Shown here: positions 1-9,781 of the stretch, piece by piece
How positions within the stretch are numbered: position 1 is the first letter of the stretch
Layout: each line of letters begins with the position of its first letter
From: CBDCTM01 sp965222005
Lineage (GTDB): Bacteria > Bacteroidota > Bacteroidia > Chitinophagales > Saprospiraceae
Direction: 5' to 3'
NCBI GenBank assembly: GCA_965222005.1
Contig: OZ244935.1
Coordinates: 5,952,001 to 6,016,000, forward strand
Length of the DNA: 64,000 bases
Made by a program: the position numbers and the translations under genes
The notes under the pieces: generated by a model
What the model was told of the DNA's origin: nothing
Seen by the model: the letters and a program-made list of their open reading frames with translations, nothing else
Database searches by the model: none

Positions 1-266
1 TTTAACGTTGTTCCCTCATGACCTTTTTGTCCGCCAGCTTTTTTATTGCTCTTTGGCTTTATGCTTTTTGGAACTTTTTTAAAGCCATCTGTAGATGGAG
101 GTTTACTGCTATTATTACTATTCTTCGAAAGTTGATCCTCTAACTCTTTTATCCGTGCCTTTAATTGATTTATCTCCTCAGTAAACAATGAAATTACAAG
201 CTCGAACAGAATCCGATATTCTTCTGGTATTTTATTTATCTGATCTTGTAATTCTTTCGGTAGCAT
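1..266 (-). CDS. IS66-family transposase, N-terminal part (runs off window)
   Basis: The first ~88 codons of an IS66 transposase, identical to the start of the copy at 5635-6726. It begins MLPKELQDQINKI, followed by a predicted coiled coil (EEINQLKARIKELEDQL) and an SKNSNNSSKPPS linker, the usual N-terminal layout of IS66 TnpC proteins. The rest lies left of the window, so whether this copy is intact or interrupted cannot be judged. Confidence 0.92.
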   Translation of the reverse strand, partial: MLPKELQDQINKIPEEYRILFELVISLFTEEINQLKARIKELEDQLSKNSNNSSKPPSTDGFKKVPKSIKPKSNKKAGGQKGHEGTTL

Positions 267-321
267 CCCAAAAAATAATTTATTTCTCTCTATTATCGTA
301 ATTTTAACTCTGAATAATTAC
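1..321 (-). mobile_element. IS66-family element, terminal part (copy 1, cut by window edge)
   Basis: Bases 1-321 match 6461-6781 with no difference that I could find, and 6781 is the right end of the complete IS66 copy. The element ends at 321 with the same inverted-repeat end, whose complement reads gtaattattcagag. Only the transposase-start end lies in the window, so the matching target duplication (expected copy gaagttct at 322-329) cannot be tested here. It sits inside a T9SS cargo gene whose 3' part follows at once. Confidence 0.93.
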
Positions 322-323
322 GA

Positions 324-755
324 AGTTCTTTTATTACTACTTCAAAACAGCAAAATAAAAAGACTGTGATGAACAATCACACTACATCTAATTCCAGTGT
401 GTTACGAGAGGCTACTATTTTTATCTCAAACACAGTTAGGATACTAAGTAAAGATTTCTCCTGTAATGAGAATATAAAAGGGAAATACAAAGTTGATGAA
501 GGCACGAGTATGGTGGGTGACCTCAGTTTCCAGATTTATCCCAATCCAGCCAAAGATCAAATTACAATTATATCAAATCAAGTTGAAAACATAGAAGTTT
601 TTATTAGAGATATTACAGGTCAAATTAAGAAAATTATAAAAATAAATAAGAAAGAAGTCATTGATTTACAGACATTAGATGTGGGCATATACTTCATTTC
701 ATTTATAGGGGAAGATGGTTCAGTAAGCTCTCAAAAACTCGTAATTCAATCATAA
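324..755 (+). pseudogene. T9SS type A cargo protein, C-terminal fragment cut off by IS66
   Basis: An open frame runs from the IS66 end at 321 to a stop at 755; no convincing start or signal peptide is present (a GTG at 366 is the first possible start). The C-terminal ~80 residues are a type A sorting domain: FQIYPNPAKDQ, then VFIRDITGQ, LDVGIYFISF and a basic-hydrophobic end KLVIQS. The stretch before it resembles the short strand-rich linker that often precedes this domain. The 5' part of the gene must lie beyond the IS66 copy to the left. Seen: domain and open frame. Inferred: interruption by IS66. Confidence 0.8.
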
Positions 756-833
756 TTTTATTCCAAAAATCGATGGTGTGTTTAGTGCAAAGGTTTAAAT
801 CTAGATGAAGCACATCTCAAAAAAACATTAGTC

Positions 834-2542
834 ATGAAACTATCATTATTAACTTCAAATATATTAGGATTTATTTTATTTAGCATTGCTGCATACAGTC
901 AAGGATCAGGGATTCCATGTGAAGATGAATTAGATGAAGTAGCATTTCCTCAAAATGCAATTGGAAGTCAGTCGTCAACATTTGGGAATGGTTTACCATC
1001 TTATTTCCTCGATAATATTAAAACTGGAAGCTGGGCTTCTGAAAATGTCTCTCGGACAAATAGCGAAGAAAATCCCTGGATAGAAATTGACCTTGGCCAA
1101 AAATATGCTTTACAGGGAGTTAAAGTTTTTTATCCCTCTGATCTATATCCAACAGGATTAGAGAATTATTATATTTTAACTTCAAGAGACTCTTTTGCTT
1201 CTACTGACTTGTCAACTGAACTAAGTAACCCCGAAATTAGCTATGTCCATGTGGATACCGTTGTGCCTTCTGGTACTTTAATCCCTTTGGATTTCACGAC
1301 AGCAAGGCATATAAGGATACAATACGGAGGCACTGGATTTTTATCTTTCATTGAAATTGATGTGCCAGGAACAGATACAGAAGTTTGCAATAATGGAATA
1401 GATGATGATTGCGATGGGAAAGTAGATTGTGATGATAGTGATTGTCCACCTGTATTATTCAATGTTTCAACTATAAACCCTGCTTGCCCAATATGTGAAG
1501 ATGGTGAAATACATATCCAAGCATTTGGCGATGATATTCATTACAGTGTTGATGGTGGGAACACCTTTATTGTCAATTGTGATGAGCCAAATCTATGTGC
1601 GATTAAGGGCTTAAATGATGGTGAATATAATATTGTAATAACAAATGATAATGGCTGCACTGTTGAATATACAGGAAATCCTGTCTTCTTAACCTCTCCT
1701 ACAGGAATACCACAAGGAGGTTGTTTAGAGCCTGGGTGTCCTAATGGCTGTTTCGAAGATGGTAACTTTGATGGTTGGTCAGGAGCTACAGGGTCTTGGC
1801 TTAATGGAGCAAGTGAAAATCCTGGACTCGATTCTGATAGACACAGAATTACACAGTCTGGTTTTCCCAGTGATCCCGGGGGATTAGATTTACTTCCTTC
1901 TCCTACGGGGGGAGTATATTTTGGGAGGTTAGGAAATGAAATTGTTGCGCAAACTATAGGCCCAGATGAAGAATCACATCAAGAGCAATTAACGTATTGT
2001 TTTAATGTAACTACTGATAATGCTGATTTCTATTTTAATTTTGCATTAGTTTTAGAAGATCCTCGCGTTGGGCATCTTGATGCCGAAAAACCTTTTTTTC
2101 AATATAGAATGTATAGAAACGACACAGGAGATGAAATATTAGCACCTGTTAAGCACATTGCAGACATTGATGATCCATTTTATGAAGTTGTTCCAGCGGT
2201 GCCAGGTGTCGCTGCTCCGATAGCATATAAAGGATGGACTTGTGAGTATGTTGACCTAAGTAATTATCTAGACATTAATAATCCTATAGAAGTATGTATC
2301 GAATTTATCACTGCTGATTGTTTGCAACGTGGTCATTTTGGATACGCATATATTGATGGACTTTGTTCAAATTATGAAGACCAACTCCCTCAAGTAGAGT
2401 TAAATATTAACTCAGTTTATTGTGAATATGAGGAATCTTCTATTATTGCAACTAGTGAAAATACGGTTGGAGAAAATCAATTCACATGGGAAGTTTGCAA
2501 AATAACAAGTAGCGGCCAGATATGTGTAACACAAGATTTTTT
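834..2542 (+). pseudogene. Large secreted discoidin/gliding-domain protein, 5' part (split by IS66)
   Basis: The first ~570 codons of a surface protein. It has a signal peptide (LGFILFSIAAYSQG), then a discoidin/F5-8C-like region at about residues 35-170 with the WIEIDLG motif. An acidic NGIDDDCDG/CDDSDC segment around 185-200 resembles the calcium-binding motif of MopE-like proteins. A PKD/SprB-like strand region follows (VDGGNTF, GEYNIVI), then a beta-sandwich region to the break. The frame runs into the IS66 end and stops a few bases inside it. The 8 bp gatttttt (2535-2542) recur at 6782-6789; removing 2543-6789 joins this part in frame to 6790-8014, giving 977 aa. Likely a T9SS-exported adhesin; its ligand is unknown. 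Confidence 0.88.
2535..2542. repeat. 8-bp target duplication of IS66 (left copy; right copy 6782-6789)
   Basis: The sequence gatttttt directly abuts both ends of the IS66 element. Eight base pairs is the standard IS66 duplication length, and collapsing the pair restores the host reading frame. Confidence 0.93.
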
Positions 2543-2550
2543 GTAACTGT

Positions 2551-2907
2551 TCAGAGATGTCCTGCCATAACAAGAGTATTAGCAACAGCATTATCAGTAA
2601 ACAAACTCTTCAATGCATGAAAAACATTGACATTTTGTTTACGAGCAGTCATTATATATGACCTGGTTCTGGCAAAGAATTGGGCACCTTTTACAGATCT
2701 AAAACAACCGGATATTTTCTGCTTGACTTTCATCATTCGAATATCTCTTTCTGAAAAATTATTGTCAAACGGCACCTTAAAGTCGTAGAAAAATCTCAGT
2801 ATATCTGTTTTGTAGTCTCTGAATCTTTCCAGTAAATTTCGAGGAGGTGATTTTTTCTTTTTTCCTCTTTTCTTTACAGGTGGTGGTTTGAATGGATTTT
2901 GTCTTAA
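2551..2907 (-). pseudogene. IS66 transposase, C-terminal part (split by IS21)
   Basis: The C-terminal ~118 codons of the IS66 transposase. They include the NNFSERDIR segment that carries the catalytic glutamate of the DDE triad, followed by KQKISGCFRS and the usual C-terminal helices ending VMAGHL. The open frame continues upstream into IS21 sequence to 3003, but that extension is foreign. Joining 5635-6726 to this part across the single 7-bp gtcttaa gives an unbroken 482-aa transposase (…RKGLRQNPFKPP…). Confidence 0.9.
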
Positions 2908-3092
2908 TGTAAAATCCGGCCATACTGACCCACCCATTTCGGAGTTGTTGACCCACCCCCAATTAGGGCAAATGTTAGTAACATTTCGGTCATACTGACC
3001 CACCTAAGCTTGTTAGGAGGAGCCGTCATTCCGGCATATTGACCCCCTTGATTTGTTTTAGGCGACTGTCATTCCGGCGTACTGACCCGCCT
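2908..3092 (+). repeat. IS21 terminal multiple repeats (transposase binding sites)
   Basis: At least five directly repeated motifs with consensus close to ttccggcatactgacccacc occur between the left end and istA (near 2914, 2937, 2980, 3030 and 3072). The right end carries two more in inverted orientation (5581-5627). Repeated sites next to the inverted repeats are characteristic of IS21 and are known to bind IstA; binding here is inferred. Confidence 0.75.
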
Positions 3093-3164
3093 TATATATA
3101 GTGGATACTTACGATTAAATAGCCATGTTCGCAGTTTTTTTCAAGCAAAAAAACGGTCAAGAAC

Positions 3165-4730
3165 ATGGGACAATTTAAACGTATGGATCAAGTAAGAACG
3201 ATTATTAAAACCTATATCAGCACGAGTTCTCTTCGCGCCACAGCAAGTAGATTACAAGTTTCTAAAAACACAGTGAAGCATTATGTAAGACTTGGGAAAG
3301 CCTTTGATGAAGATCTTGCGCAAGTTCTTTCATTGGACGATTCCGCTTTCACTGCGGTGTTTTATCCCTCTAAAAATACAGTGGCTGAACAACGAAAAGA
3401 GGCTTTTAAAAGTAAGATTGATGATTGGATAAAAGAATTAAAACGAGTGGGTGTAACTCGCTATTTATTGTGGGAGGAGTACATCGAAGAACACCCAGAT
3501 GGTTATAGTTACACTCAATTTTGTGAACACTTTAAACGCGAGATAGGACGACGAGATTTGACGATTAGCTTAGCGCACCAAGCAGGTAATGTCATGCAAG
3601 TAGACTTCGCTGGAAAGAAAATGCGATGGGTAGATTTAACTACTGGAGAAGTTCATGAATGCGAAGTTTTGGTAGCGGTGATGCCACATAGTCAATATAC
3701 TTTTGCCATCGCACTTCCCTCTCAAAAGGTAGCTGACTTTATTTATGGATTAAATCAAGCGCTTCTTTTTTTCGGTAAACTACCTCAAGTTATTTTATCC
3801 GATAATCTAAAATCATATGTTAGTCGAGCTGATAAATACGAACCTACTTTTAATGAATTATGTGTACAATTAGCTGCACATTATCAGCTCGATTTAAGTG
3901 CCACTCGCGTTGGAAAACCCAAAGATAAAGCGAGTGTAGAAAACATGGTGAATACGGTTTACAGACGCATTTATGCTCCATTGAGAAACGAGACTTTTCA
4001 TAGTATAGAGGAGTTAAATGCAGCAATCACAGAGCAGCTAAGCCAACATAATAATAAACCCTATCAACAAAAACAAGGTACACGCAAAAGTGTTTTTGAA
4101 GCTTTTGAATTGCCTGTAATGAGATCACTCCCTTGTGATCTGTTTGAACTTAAAAAGACCATCACACCTCAAGTTAGAAGGAACTATCATGTTTTTCTAG
4201 GAGAGGACAAAGCTTTTTACTCTGTCCCTTTTCAATATGCAAAACAACAAGCGACCGTCATTTACACCTCAAAAAATGTAGAGGTATATATTGATAATCA
4301 ACGGGTTGCAACTCACAAGCGAGTTTACTACACCGGGTCACAACAGTACCAGACAAAAATGGAACATATGCCTCGGTCGCACAGGGAGTGGAAAAAAGCA
4401 AAAGGCTTTGATGCCGCTTATTTTCTTAGTCAGGCTGAGCAAATAGGTCCTGCTACTCGCTGGGCTATCCAGCATATTCTACTCTCCAGAATCCATGAAG
4501 CCCAATCTTATGGTAGCTGCCAAGGTATTTTAGGTTTTGCAAAAAAGTATAATTCTGAACGTTTGGAGCGAGCTGCTCTTCGTTGCCAAAAAGCAGATAA
4601 GGCAAGCTATTACATGATCAAAAATATCTTAGTTCGAAAACTCGACACCGTTGATGATCAACTTGAATTATTTGACTCACTCACAATAGGGGAACACGAA
4701 AATATAAGAGGCCCTGAGGCTTATCAATAG
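3165..4730 (+). CDS. istA: IS21-family transposase IstA
   Basis: A 521-aa transposase. An N-terminal helix-turn-helix (TASRLQVSKNTVKHYVRLGK, ~22-41) is followed by an RNase H-like DDE core: first Asp in MQVDFAGKK (~145), second Asp in VILSDNLKSYV (~208) and Glu in KDKASVENMVN (~250). A C-terminal strand-rich domain (YHVFLGEDKAFYSVPFQY) follows. The full length for IstA and an uninterrupted frame suggest it is functional. It lies 87 bp before istB on the same strand, and both are inside the IS66 transposase gene. Start: ATG 3165, right after the terminal repeat region. Confidence 0.96.
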   Translation: MGQFKRMDQVRTIIKTYISTSSLRATASRLQVSKNTVKHYVRLGKAFDEDLAQVLSLDDSAFTAVFYPSKNTVAEQRKEAFKSKIDDWIKELKRVGVTRYLLWEEYIEEHPDGYSYTQFCEHFKREIGRRDLTISLAHQAGNVMQVDFAGKKMRWVDLTTGEVHECEVLVAVMPHSQYTFAIALPSQKVADFIYGLNQALLFFGKLPQVILSDNLKSYVSRADKYEPTFNELCVQLAAHYQLDLSATRVGKPKDKASVENMVNTVYRRIYAPLRNETFHSIEELNAAITEQLSQHNNKPYQQKQGTRKSVFEAFELPVMRSLPCDLFELKKTITPQVRRNYHVFLGEDKAFYSVPFQYAKQQATVIYTSKNVEVYIDNQRVATHKRVYYTGSQQYQTKMEHMPRSHREWKKAKGFDAAYFLSQAEQIGPATRWAIQHILLSRIHEAQSYGSCQGILGFAKKYNSERLERAALRCQKADKASYYMIKNILVRKLDTVDDQLELFDSLTIGEHENIRGPEAYQ

Positions 4731-4817
4731 GTATCTATTGAACTCAATAACATTTATTTTTTAACTACTCCCTTAGATAATATAAAATTATAAAGGGATA
4801 TAAAACAATCAATAATT

Positions 4818-5552
4818 ATGAAAAACGGATCTCTGGAAATTATGAGAATGCTAAAATTAACAGGCATGGCGGATGCTTACGAGGCAGCTCTTGGATTACC
4901 AATCAACCAGCAAGCAGACGCACATGAAATGATTGCCAATCTGATTGATGCAGAAAAACAGCATCGTTGGCACAAGCGAATGAAAATGTTTTTAAGACTC
5001 TCCAAACTTCGTTATCAAGCCAACATTCAAGACATCGATTGTTCTAAAACAAGAAATCTCTCCAAGGAAAAATTAATGCTCCTTGCAGACTGTGCTTACC
5101 TCGACCGAGGAGAAAATGTTTTGATTACCGGCGCCACTGGTTGTGGTAAATCATACCTGGCTTGCGCTTTAGGAAATAACGCTTGTGTCAATGGATACCG
5201 AACACTTTACTTTAACATGAATCGATTCACCGAACAGATCGCTTTAGCCAAAACAGACGGCACCTTAATCAAGTGGATGGACAGATTAAAAAAAGCTAAA
5301 CTCATCATCTTTGATGACTTTGGATTACAACCCATCACACATCAGGTAAAGTTAATCTTGTTACAGATTTTGGAAGACCGTTACGAAAACGCCGCTACTA
5401 TTATTTGCTCTCAACTGCCAGTGAGTAAATGGCACCAATATTTTAATGAACCAACTTTGGCAGATGCCATCCTTGACCGGATCGTCCCCAAAGCACATCG
5501 AATAGAATTAAAAGGAAAAAGTTTAAGGAAACCTATAAATCAACTATCTTAG
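4818..5552 (+). CDS. istB: IS21-family ATP-binding helper IstB
   Basis: A 244-aa AAA+ ATPase that works with IstA in target choice and transposition. Walker A is GATGCGKSYLA (~105-115); Walker B is IIFDDFGLQ (~162). The arginine-rich C-terminal part (ADAILDRIVPKAHRIELKG) matches the DnaC/IstB family. Length and motifs are complete. It ends 75 bp before the right end of the element, and its sequence clearly differs from the second IstB at 11058-11795. Confidence 0.96.
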   Translation: MKNGSLEIMRMLKLTGMADAYEAALGLPINQQADAHEMIANLIDAEKQHRWHKRMKMFLRLSKLRYQANIQDIDCSKTRNLSKEKLMLLADCAYLDRGENVLITGATGCGKSYLACALGNNACVNGYRTLYFNMNRFTEQIALAKTDGTLIKWMDRLKKAKLIIFDDFGLQPITHQVKLILLQILEDRYENAATIICSQLPVSKWHQYFNEPTLADAILDRIVPKAHRIELKGKSLRKPINQLS

Positions 5553-5634
5553 CATCATTGAAATCGTAAGTTATCCACATGGGTCAATGACTCCGAAATG
5601 GGTGGGTCAGCAACTCCGGAATTTGCAGTCTTAA

Positions 5635-6726
5635 TCCTTTTCTGACAATTTTATCATATAGTGATTCGTACTTTTTGACAGTTGTATATGATATAGCTTG
5701 TTGGCCTCTTGCCAGTGCTTTATTTTTCAGATGTAGTAATCTCAGCAATAAGTCTATTAACTCTTCTGCCCATTTTTGTTCAAATCGTTCTTTTATGAAA
5801 ACCAAATCTCTTAGCAAATGGGCATTACATAAACTGTGTTTGCAGTCATATTTGTAATAGCTTTTCCAAAAGTCATGCACTGCAATTCCTTCATATAAAG
5901 GCAATATTCCTATGTCCTCCATTGCTAGCTGACCTCTATTTGGATGAACTGCATAATAGGCATGCCGGTCGGTCGAACAGCTATGCAACCACCACCTTTT
6001 CTTATTGATTCTAAAACCCGTTTCATCAAAACCCAAAACTAAACATAAATCCAGTAGAGATTTTAACTTCTCTTCAAAGCTTTCTAGCTTATCAAATGCT
6101 TTTTGCCGAAAATTATACAACGACCCTTTACTTAACGAATGACCTAACAGATCATTTACTAACTCTTTTGTCCGCTCATATGGTAATAATTGATAGTCTT
6201 GCAAATACACCACCATACTTTTTATATTCGGGCCATATTGAACAGCATAATCTACTCCTTGCGGAAATGCTTTATTTACACAACCACAATCGCATTGCTT
6301 CACTTCTGAGTGATGCTCCGTTATTCCTATTTTTATCTCCGGAATATCATATACTTGCCTTTTCTCTGTATAATCTGCCTTTTGACCTCTTAAATTCTTT
6401 TTGCAATTTGTGCAAGTATCAACTTTATGCTTTTCCACTTTATCTGGTTGGGCACTTATTTTTAACGTTGTTCCCTCATGACCTTTTTGTCCGCCAGCTT
6501 TTTTATTGCTCTTTGGCTTTATGCTTTTTGGAACTTTTTTAAAGCCATCTGTAGATGGAGGTTTACTGCTATTATTACTATTCTTCGAAAGTTGATCCTC
6601 TAACTCTTTTATCCGTGCCTTTAATTGATTTATCTCCTCAGTAAACAATGAAATTACAAGCTCGAACAGAATCCGATATTCTTCTGGTATTTTATTTATC
6701 TGATCTTGTAATTCTTTCGGTAGCAT
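5635..6726 (-). pseudogene. IS66 transposase, N-terminal part (split by IS21)
   Basis: The first 364 codons of an IS66 TnpC. They contain an N-terminal coiled coil, a zinc-binding region (CTNCKKNL and CDCGC), then the DDE domain with first Asp in LGFDETGFRI and second Asp in VHDFWKSY, plus the family motif CNAHLLRDL. The gene starts at ATG 6726. The open frame extends to 5584 only by reading into IS21 sequence. The remaining part, with the catalytic Glu, is at 2551-2907; together they make a normal 482-aa protein. Confidence 0.92.
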
Positions 6727-6781
6727 CCCAAAAAATAATTTATTTCTCTCTATTATCGTAATTTTAACTCTGAATAATTAC

Positions 6782-8014
6782 GATTTTTTTAATGATGTAT
6801 CAGACTTAGATATCCCTGCTTTTTTTGAACAAAACAGCGAATCTTTTGAATGTGGATTTACATATAGTGTAAGACTTGAAGCAACTAACGATTGTACAGA
6901 TCCTCCTGAAGAGGAAATTCGTTATTTCGAATATCCTTGTATTGAAAATACTGATTTTGATTATCAAGATATAATCATTTGTGATAATGCAATTAATTCA
7001 ATTCAAATGCAAGGTTTTGTTGATTGTGTACAATGTGTAGATTGTGGAAATTGCACCTTTCAATGGTCTCCTGCCAACTTGTTAGATGATCCTTCTTTAG
7101 AATTTCCAACCATTACAAATATTAATCCTGGGGACTATATTCAATTTACTGTAGAAGTTACTGACCCATATGGTTGTACTCAAACAGAAGAAGTAAATGT
7201 ATGGCATCTTGGTTCGATTTATATGAACACATCCTATTCTGGGCTTGCAGATGAAGATTGTATGGGTAATGACTATGCCTATTGTAACTATTGGATTAGA
7301 GTTGACTTACAATTCCAGAGTCCAATAAATTCAAGTTTGTTTGAGGTCATTGCAACCAACATCAATACAAATCAAGTTAATAATTTGACGATGTCCGGCC
7401 CTAATGGCTTGAATTTTTATTCTGGAAGTTTTAATGTAGAAAAAGATCAAGCAGGTCTTTACCAATTTGAAATTAATTATTTATTTGATGAAGAACCCTT
7501 TCTTGTTGGGGATTGTCATAATTCATATCAATACAATATTCAAATTGACGATACATATCATGATGATTTCCCGAATCTATTTTTTCCTAATGCATATGAT
7601 GTTCACGCACCTGATCCTGACGATAGAGAATTTGTTGTAGTTGCTCCTGTTAATATAGGATATAAAGCGTATTGGTATAAATTATCAATTTTTGCAGAAA
7701 ATGGAGGAACTTTATATATTAAGGAAGAATGTGCTGATCCAAACGTCCCTTTTGCTTTTAACCACATCAGATGGGATGGTACAATAAGGGAATGTCTTAC
7801 TAATTTATTTGGAGAATCACAATGTTATCAAGAAGGAGTTGGCAATCAGGCAAGCCCTATTAACTGTAATGAGTTCAATGACGGGCAAGATATATGTTAT
7901 GATGAAGATGGGGAACCAAGGTATTGGCCTATTGATGTATACACATATGTTCTAGAGTTGAAAAATTGTGATACGTATAAAGTTTATTCAGGTGACGTAA
8001 CAAGAGTAAATTAA
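6782..8014 (+). pseudogene. Large secreted discoidin/gliding-domain protein, 3' part
   Basis: The continuation of the gene at 834-2542. It opens directly at the IS66 end (D-F-F-N-D-V-S-D) in the same frame once the 8-bp duplication is collapsed. It carries PKD-like segments with Cys pairs (CVQCVDCGNCTFQWSP) and a gliding-motility-associated C-terminal module: LFFPNAYDVHAPD, a WDGTI-like turn (IRWDGTIRE), YTYVLELKNC and a final YSGDVTRVN, a variant of the usual KGDVTLV ending of T9SS type B domains. An internal ATG at 7007 could start a 335-aa product without a signal peptide, but that is unlikely to be meaningful. Confidence 0.87.
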
Positions 8015-8241
8015 ATTAGTTTTTACTATGAAATTGGTTGAAAATAATTTGTTTGAGCTCTAATCAAAATGAAAGAGAAAAGCATTGAAAGCATCAATCC
8101 AAGCATTCGTTCTCTCGACTGAAAAGCGTTCTTTATAAAGTTTATCATCCAAAAGAGGGGGAGAGTTTAAAATTATTGCTTTTGCAACATTTTTATACCC
8201 CCACTTTTGAGATGACTTTTTAAACAACTTCTATCCTATAA

Positions 8242-8964
8242 ATGAGATTTCAAATATTATTCATACTTTATTTAAGTCTGCCTTGCTTATCTTTTTGCCA
8301 AGATTCATTAAGTGTCAAAACAAGTAATTGTGGCTTACAATTTAACTGGGCAAAGATTTTTGATAATCTTGCCACTAAATCAAATTCTGGATTTATTTTA
8401 AGCGGTACTTTCCTATACGAAAGAGATATATTAGATAGGGTTTATATTTCGACAGGTTTAGACGTTAGTTATACCACAACATCGATAAATACAACTAGGA
8501 TTAAGCGAGACAAAAATAATAATGTGATTTCAGAAAAAATAAAAGGAGTTATAGATTATAATAATTTGTTTTTAACCATTCCTATTGAAGTTCATTTTGC
8601 ATATTTATTGCACCCTAAAGTTTTTATATCACTGGGCTCATATTTACAGTATGAAGTTTTTTCAGATGGAGAGTTTGCTTTCGATAAAACATTATATGTA
8701 GACCCTATCTCTCATATGCCCTTAAATACTCCAATTGTTTCTAATCATAATGATCAAGTTGATTTAATAAATTTGGGGTTTGGAATAATAGGTGGATTTG
8801 GGATAGAAACTAAATTAAATCAATGGAATTATCTAGCTGTAAAACTTCAGTATAGGGCAGGCAAATTAGATTTTGATAATAATATTAGAGTCGCTCGTCA
8901 CCAACTATTTGTAGGTATTTTATATAAGTTTTTAAAGATTTATAAAAATAAAAATAATGAATAG
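8242..8964 (+). CDS. Outer-membrane beta-barrel protein (array gene A)
   Basis: 240 aa with a signal peptide (LFILYLSLPCLSFCQ) and alternating hydrophobic strands of a small porin-like/PorT-like barrel (GFILSGTFLYERD, VYISTGLDVSYTT, NLFLTIPIEVHFAYLL, VFISLGSYLQYEVF, HQLFVGILYKF). First intact gene of a same-strand series of seven related barrels. Its stop lies inside the start of the next gene (8-bp overlap), which points to coupled translation. AT-rich like the rest of the island. The family is recognisable only as a general outer-membrane barrel; no specific substrate can be given. Confidence 0.83.
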   Translation: MRFQILFILYLSLPCLSFCQDSLSVKTSNCGLQFNWAKIFDNLATKSNSGFILSGTFLYERDILDRVYISTGLDVSYTTTSINTTRIKRDKNNNVISEKIKGVIDYNNLFLTIPIEVHFAYLLHPKVFISLGSYLQYEVFSDGEFAFDKTLYVDPISHMPLNTPIVSNHNDQVDLINLGFGIIGGFGIETKLNQWNYLAVKLQYRAGKLDFDNNIRVARHQLFVGILYKFLKIYKNKNNE

Positions 8965-9682
8965 TCATTTTATTTGTATTTTATTACTTCTTTGTCTAAA
9001 AGCAGTTTCTCAAGAAAACCAAATTACAATAGGTGTAAGCGTTTACCCTAATCTATCTAATTTATTTGATAAAAATGACGAGAGCGAGAGCAGCACGCAA
9101 TCCATAATTGCTCCATTTACTAGATATGAAAACTCAAGACTATCTTTTTCTTCAGCAATAATTATGGAATATTTTTTAAGCAAAAAACTATCTGTTGAGG
9201 CAGGGACAGGTTATACAAGTTTGAATTATAATAGAATAAATGAAAGAATTGTCAGTACTCCAAATAGTCCAGCATTTCGACGAACTGATAAATCAAGACA
9301 CTATAATATTGAGCTTCCATTAATAATTCATTATTATACTAATAGAAAAAAAAATAAACTATCATTAGACTTTTTCTTAGGGCTTTCTTATTTGAGAATG
9401 TTCAAAGCTTCTCGGACATACACAATAGTATATGAAAATGATGCTCTTCCTACTCAAAAAGGTGAATTTGATCTACTAGAGGTAGGAGAAATAACAAAAA
9501 ATAATATAGCCCTTACTTTGGGAGCTGGAGTAATTAAAGCCTTTTCTAAAAACATTGCCTTCTTCACAAATTTAAATTACCGACAAATACTTTCAAGATA
9601 TTTTATAGTCAAATCTCCTTTTTCTAATCATAAAATGCATTCAGTCGGAGTTGTCATCGGCATAAAAAAATCACTTGGCTAA
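8957..9682 (+). CDS. Outer-membrane beta-barrel protein (array gene B)
   Basis: 241 aa; signal peptide FICILLLLCLKAVSQ, then an N-terminal strand ITIGVSVYPNLSNLF that corresponds to the GIELK/GIDVK strands of genes C and D. Barrel strands include KLSVEAGTGYTSLNY, YNIELPLIIHYYT and NIALTLGAGVIKAF. The protein ends with a hydrophobic strand (HSVGVVIGIKKSLG), as expected for BAM-inserted barrels. It starts 8 bp inside gene A. The start of broken gene C follows 99 bp later. Confidence 0.83.
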   Translation: MNSHFICILLLLCLKAVSQENQITIGVSVYPNLSNLFDKNDESESSTQSIIAPFTRYENSRLSFSSAIIMEYFLSKKLSVEAGTGYTSLNYNRINERIVSTPNSPAFRRTDKSRHYNIELPLIIHYYTNRKKNKLSLDFFLGLSYLRMFKASRTYTIVYENDALPTQKGEFDLLEVGEITKNNIALTLGAGVIKAFSKNIAFFTNLNYRQILSRYFIVKSPFSNHKMHSVGVVIGIKKSLG

Positions 9683-9781
9683 AAAAAGTGCTTTAGTGAA
9701 AATTCAGGAATATTCAAGATTTGTATGTAAAATTTTTAAAAACAACCACAAAACGTATAATAATTTATTATAATCAATAAA

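Larger units (their letters stand above)
2908..5627 (+). mobile_element. IS21-family insertion sequence no. 1, nested in IS66
   Basis: A 2720-bp element with istA and istB in the usual order. The ends start tgtaaaatccgg and, as complement of the right end, tgcaaattccgg; both then share gacccaccc, giving TG...CA termini typical of IS21. The target duplication is gtcttaa (2901-2907 and 5628-5634); an eighth base t could also be counted. Both genes are intact, so the element is probably active. It inserted into the IS66 transposase gene, so it arrived after or together with that IS66. Confidence 0.93.
2543..6781 (-). mobile_element. IS66-family insertion sequence (single-ORF type) carrying a nested IS21
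   Basis: The ends are imperfect inverted repeats: gtaactgttcagag on the left and, as complement, gtaattattcagag on the right. The element is flanked by 8-bp duplications. Without the nested IS21 (2908-5627) and its duplication it would be 1512 bp with one transposase gene on the minus strand and no tnpA/tnpB-type accessory genes, like the ISBst12 subgroup of IS66. The right 321 bp are also present at the window start, so at least two copies exist in the genome. The transposase is split, so this copy cannot move itself without help from another copy. Confidence 0.93.

Noticed and set aside
2551..3003. 150-aa open frame as an independent gene
   Set aside because: Only 2551-2907 is IS66 transposase; the remainder reads through the IS21 terminal repeats.
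6096..6542. 148-codon open frame on the plus strand
   Set aside because: Antisense to the IS66 transposase; composition reflects the complement of that gene.
1..6781. Composite transposon formed by the two IS66 copies
   Set aside because: The copies have different right flanks and the second has its own complete 8-bp duplication, so each moved alone.
7007..8014. 335-aa protein starting at ATG 7007
   Set aside because: The frame continues upstream to the IS66 edge and matches the 5' half of the gene; there is no signal peptide at 7007.
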